Source: Trachelipus rathkii (taxonomy: Eukaryota > Arthropoda > Malacostraca > Isopoda > Trachelipodidae). From it: DNA of 20,000 nt. Below the pieces are notes generated by a model, which did not search any database, was not told the origin of the DNA, and saw only the letters and a list, made by a program, of their open reading frames with translations. Shown one piece after another: positions 19,340 through 20,000 of this stretch. The position numbers and the translations under genes are program-made. The stretch covers positions 1 through 20,000 of the forward strand of contig JABUQX010002876.1 in the NCBI GenBank assembly GCA_015478945.1, in the 5' to 3' direction. How positions within the stretch are numbered: the first letter of the stretch is position 1; each line of letters begins with the position of its first letter.

Positions 19340-19670
19340 TTAATGGGAAATATCATTGAATTTACGCCTCCATGCCAGAGAGAATCTCCTTGGCTATGCT
19401 TTCTCTACACTTCTAATGACCCTCCAAACGAAGTAGCAGCAGCAGCAGCAGCAGTAATTCCATCTGAAGTCAAGGAAGTACGAACGCAAGTCCTACCAGT
19501 TTGCAACACTGAAGAGGTACTAGAAACGTTTCCTCGCAGTAGGAGGGTATCCTTCCCGAGTAATATTTGATGAGATAGTAAAGGATGCAGAGATAATGTG
19601 ATCGGAGGAACCCAAAGGGGTCAAAGGCTTTAACATAATAAGAAGAAGAATTGGAAGATATGAAGAGGGT
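19340..19670 (-). pseudogene. Jockey/I-like retrotransposon fragment (endonuclease end and linker)
   Basis: On the minus strand the order is: SSNSSSYYVK (near 19665-19630); TPLGSSDHI with GSSDH at 19612-19598, the catalytic SDH motif at the end of retrotransposon endonucleases; ISASFTISSNITREGYPPTA; VANW then a stop then DLRSYFLDFRWN; and, after a GCA-repeat expansion and a frameshift, ESIAKEILSGMEA (about 19405-19365). The last pieces match the 'W.dLrsyf.dfpWn' and 'e.Itevi.sGmeayIP' signatures of the linker that is also visible at 10690-11300. The fragment is short, with stops and shifts. Plus-strand 19343-19570 is open for 75 codons but is the antisense of this. Confidence 0.65.
19434..19455. 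repeat. (GCA)n microsatellite
   Basis: About seven AGC/GCA units inside the retroelement fragment. They read as polyalanine on the plus strand and as Cys or Leu repeats on the minus strand, and displace the linker frame. Confidence 0.9.
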
Positions 19671-20000
19671 TAGAATTAATGCTAATATATCTATTGATTA
19701 ACAATAAAACATATTCTTTACAATTCTATTAATAAAATATATATACTTCAAATATCTACAACCCATAAAACAAATATTTTAAATATTTTTTTATCCTAAG
19801 GTCTAATGAATAAACATCTATTAATAATATTAATTTTATCAGAAAACCAAAGTTCTTAATTAACTGTGGAATAAAGTCGCTAAAAGCTCCTTAACAATTC
19901 CTATATACATATTATTATTATTATTAAAAAAAAACAAAAAAAAACTTCATTTTAGCAAGAAAATTCTATTTCATTTCTTAATCCAATTAGAGAAAGGAAA
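19671..20000. other. Unassigned AT-rich end of window
   Basis: A/T-rich sequence with several AATAAA words and a short (TTA)n run near 19911-19925. With no gene upstream the AATAAA words are not assigned as polyadenylation signals. Confidence 0.4.

Noticed and set aside
19319..19570. Splice acceptor followed by a polyalanine-containing exon
   Set aside because: The minus strand explains the sequence as a retrotransposon endonuclease/linker fragment, so the acceptor-like tract is probably chance.

Overview
The window looks like intergenic or intronic DNA from an animal nuclear genome, most likely an arthropod and, by the flavour of its retroelements, a decapod crustacean. The grounds are: no dense gene array, no operons or ribosome-binding sites, very large amounts of (TA)n, (TAA)n and TA-rich microsatellite, a tRNA-derived SINE head, and decayed non-LTR retrotransposons whose reading frames resemble families that I remember as abundant in crabs, shrimps and crayfish. 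The organism call is an inference from family resemblance, not from a search.

Layout. 1-860 is ordinary-composition sequence with no recognised gene; a possible first exon on the minus strand lies near 488-506. 870-1860 is AT-rich with almost no G on the plus strand. 1942-6060 alternates TA-rich blocks with islands of higher GC, one of which (3064-3339) reads like a decayed protein segment of unknown identity. 6060-6764 holds a minus-strand remnant that I read as the C-terminal part of a hAT/ZBED-type transposase, plus two candidate transposon ends. 6902-8163 is a foldback element with long imperfect inverted arms around a TA core. About 9150-12150 is a nearly full-length but heavily mutated minus-strand Jockey/I-like retrotransposon (endonuclease, linker, reverse transcriptase, C-terminal domain). 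12155-14940 is mainly microsatellite and unassigned AT-rich DNA.

14944-15130 is a tRNA-derived SINE. 15498-16735 is a second retrotransposon remnant of another family on the plus strand, starting directly at a (TAA)n array. 16864-18598 is a candidate DNA transposon bounded by near-identical 8-bp repeats and carrying AAACCATTGGTTT-type repeats. It contains a minus-strand protein remnant (17682-18238) that I do not recognise. 18640-18965 is (TA)n. 19340-19670 is a minus-strand remnant of the same broad Jockey/I-like type as the 9-12 kb element; the plus-strand frame with a polyalanine run there is its antisense shadow.

No intact host gene, rRNA, functional tRNA or CRISPR array is supported. 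The genes do not work together as a pathway: this is a graveyard of nested mobile elements set in expanding microsatellite. The most novel items are the 16.9-18.6 kb element with its unknown reading frame, the foldback element, the unknown 3.1-3.3 kb coding-like segment and the G-depleted tract.
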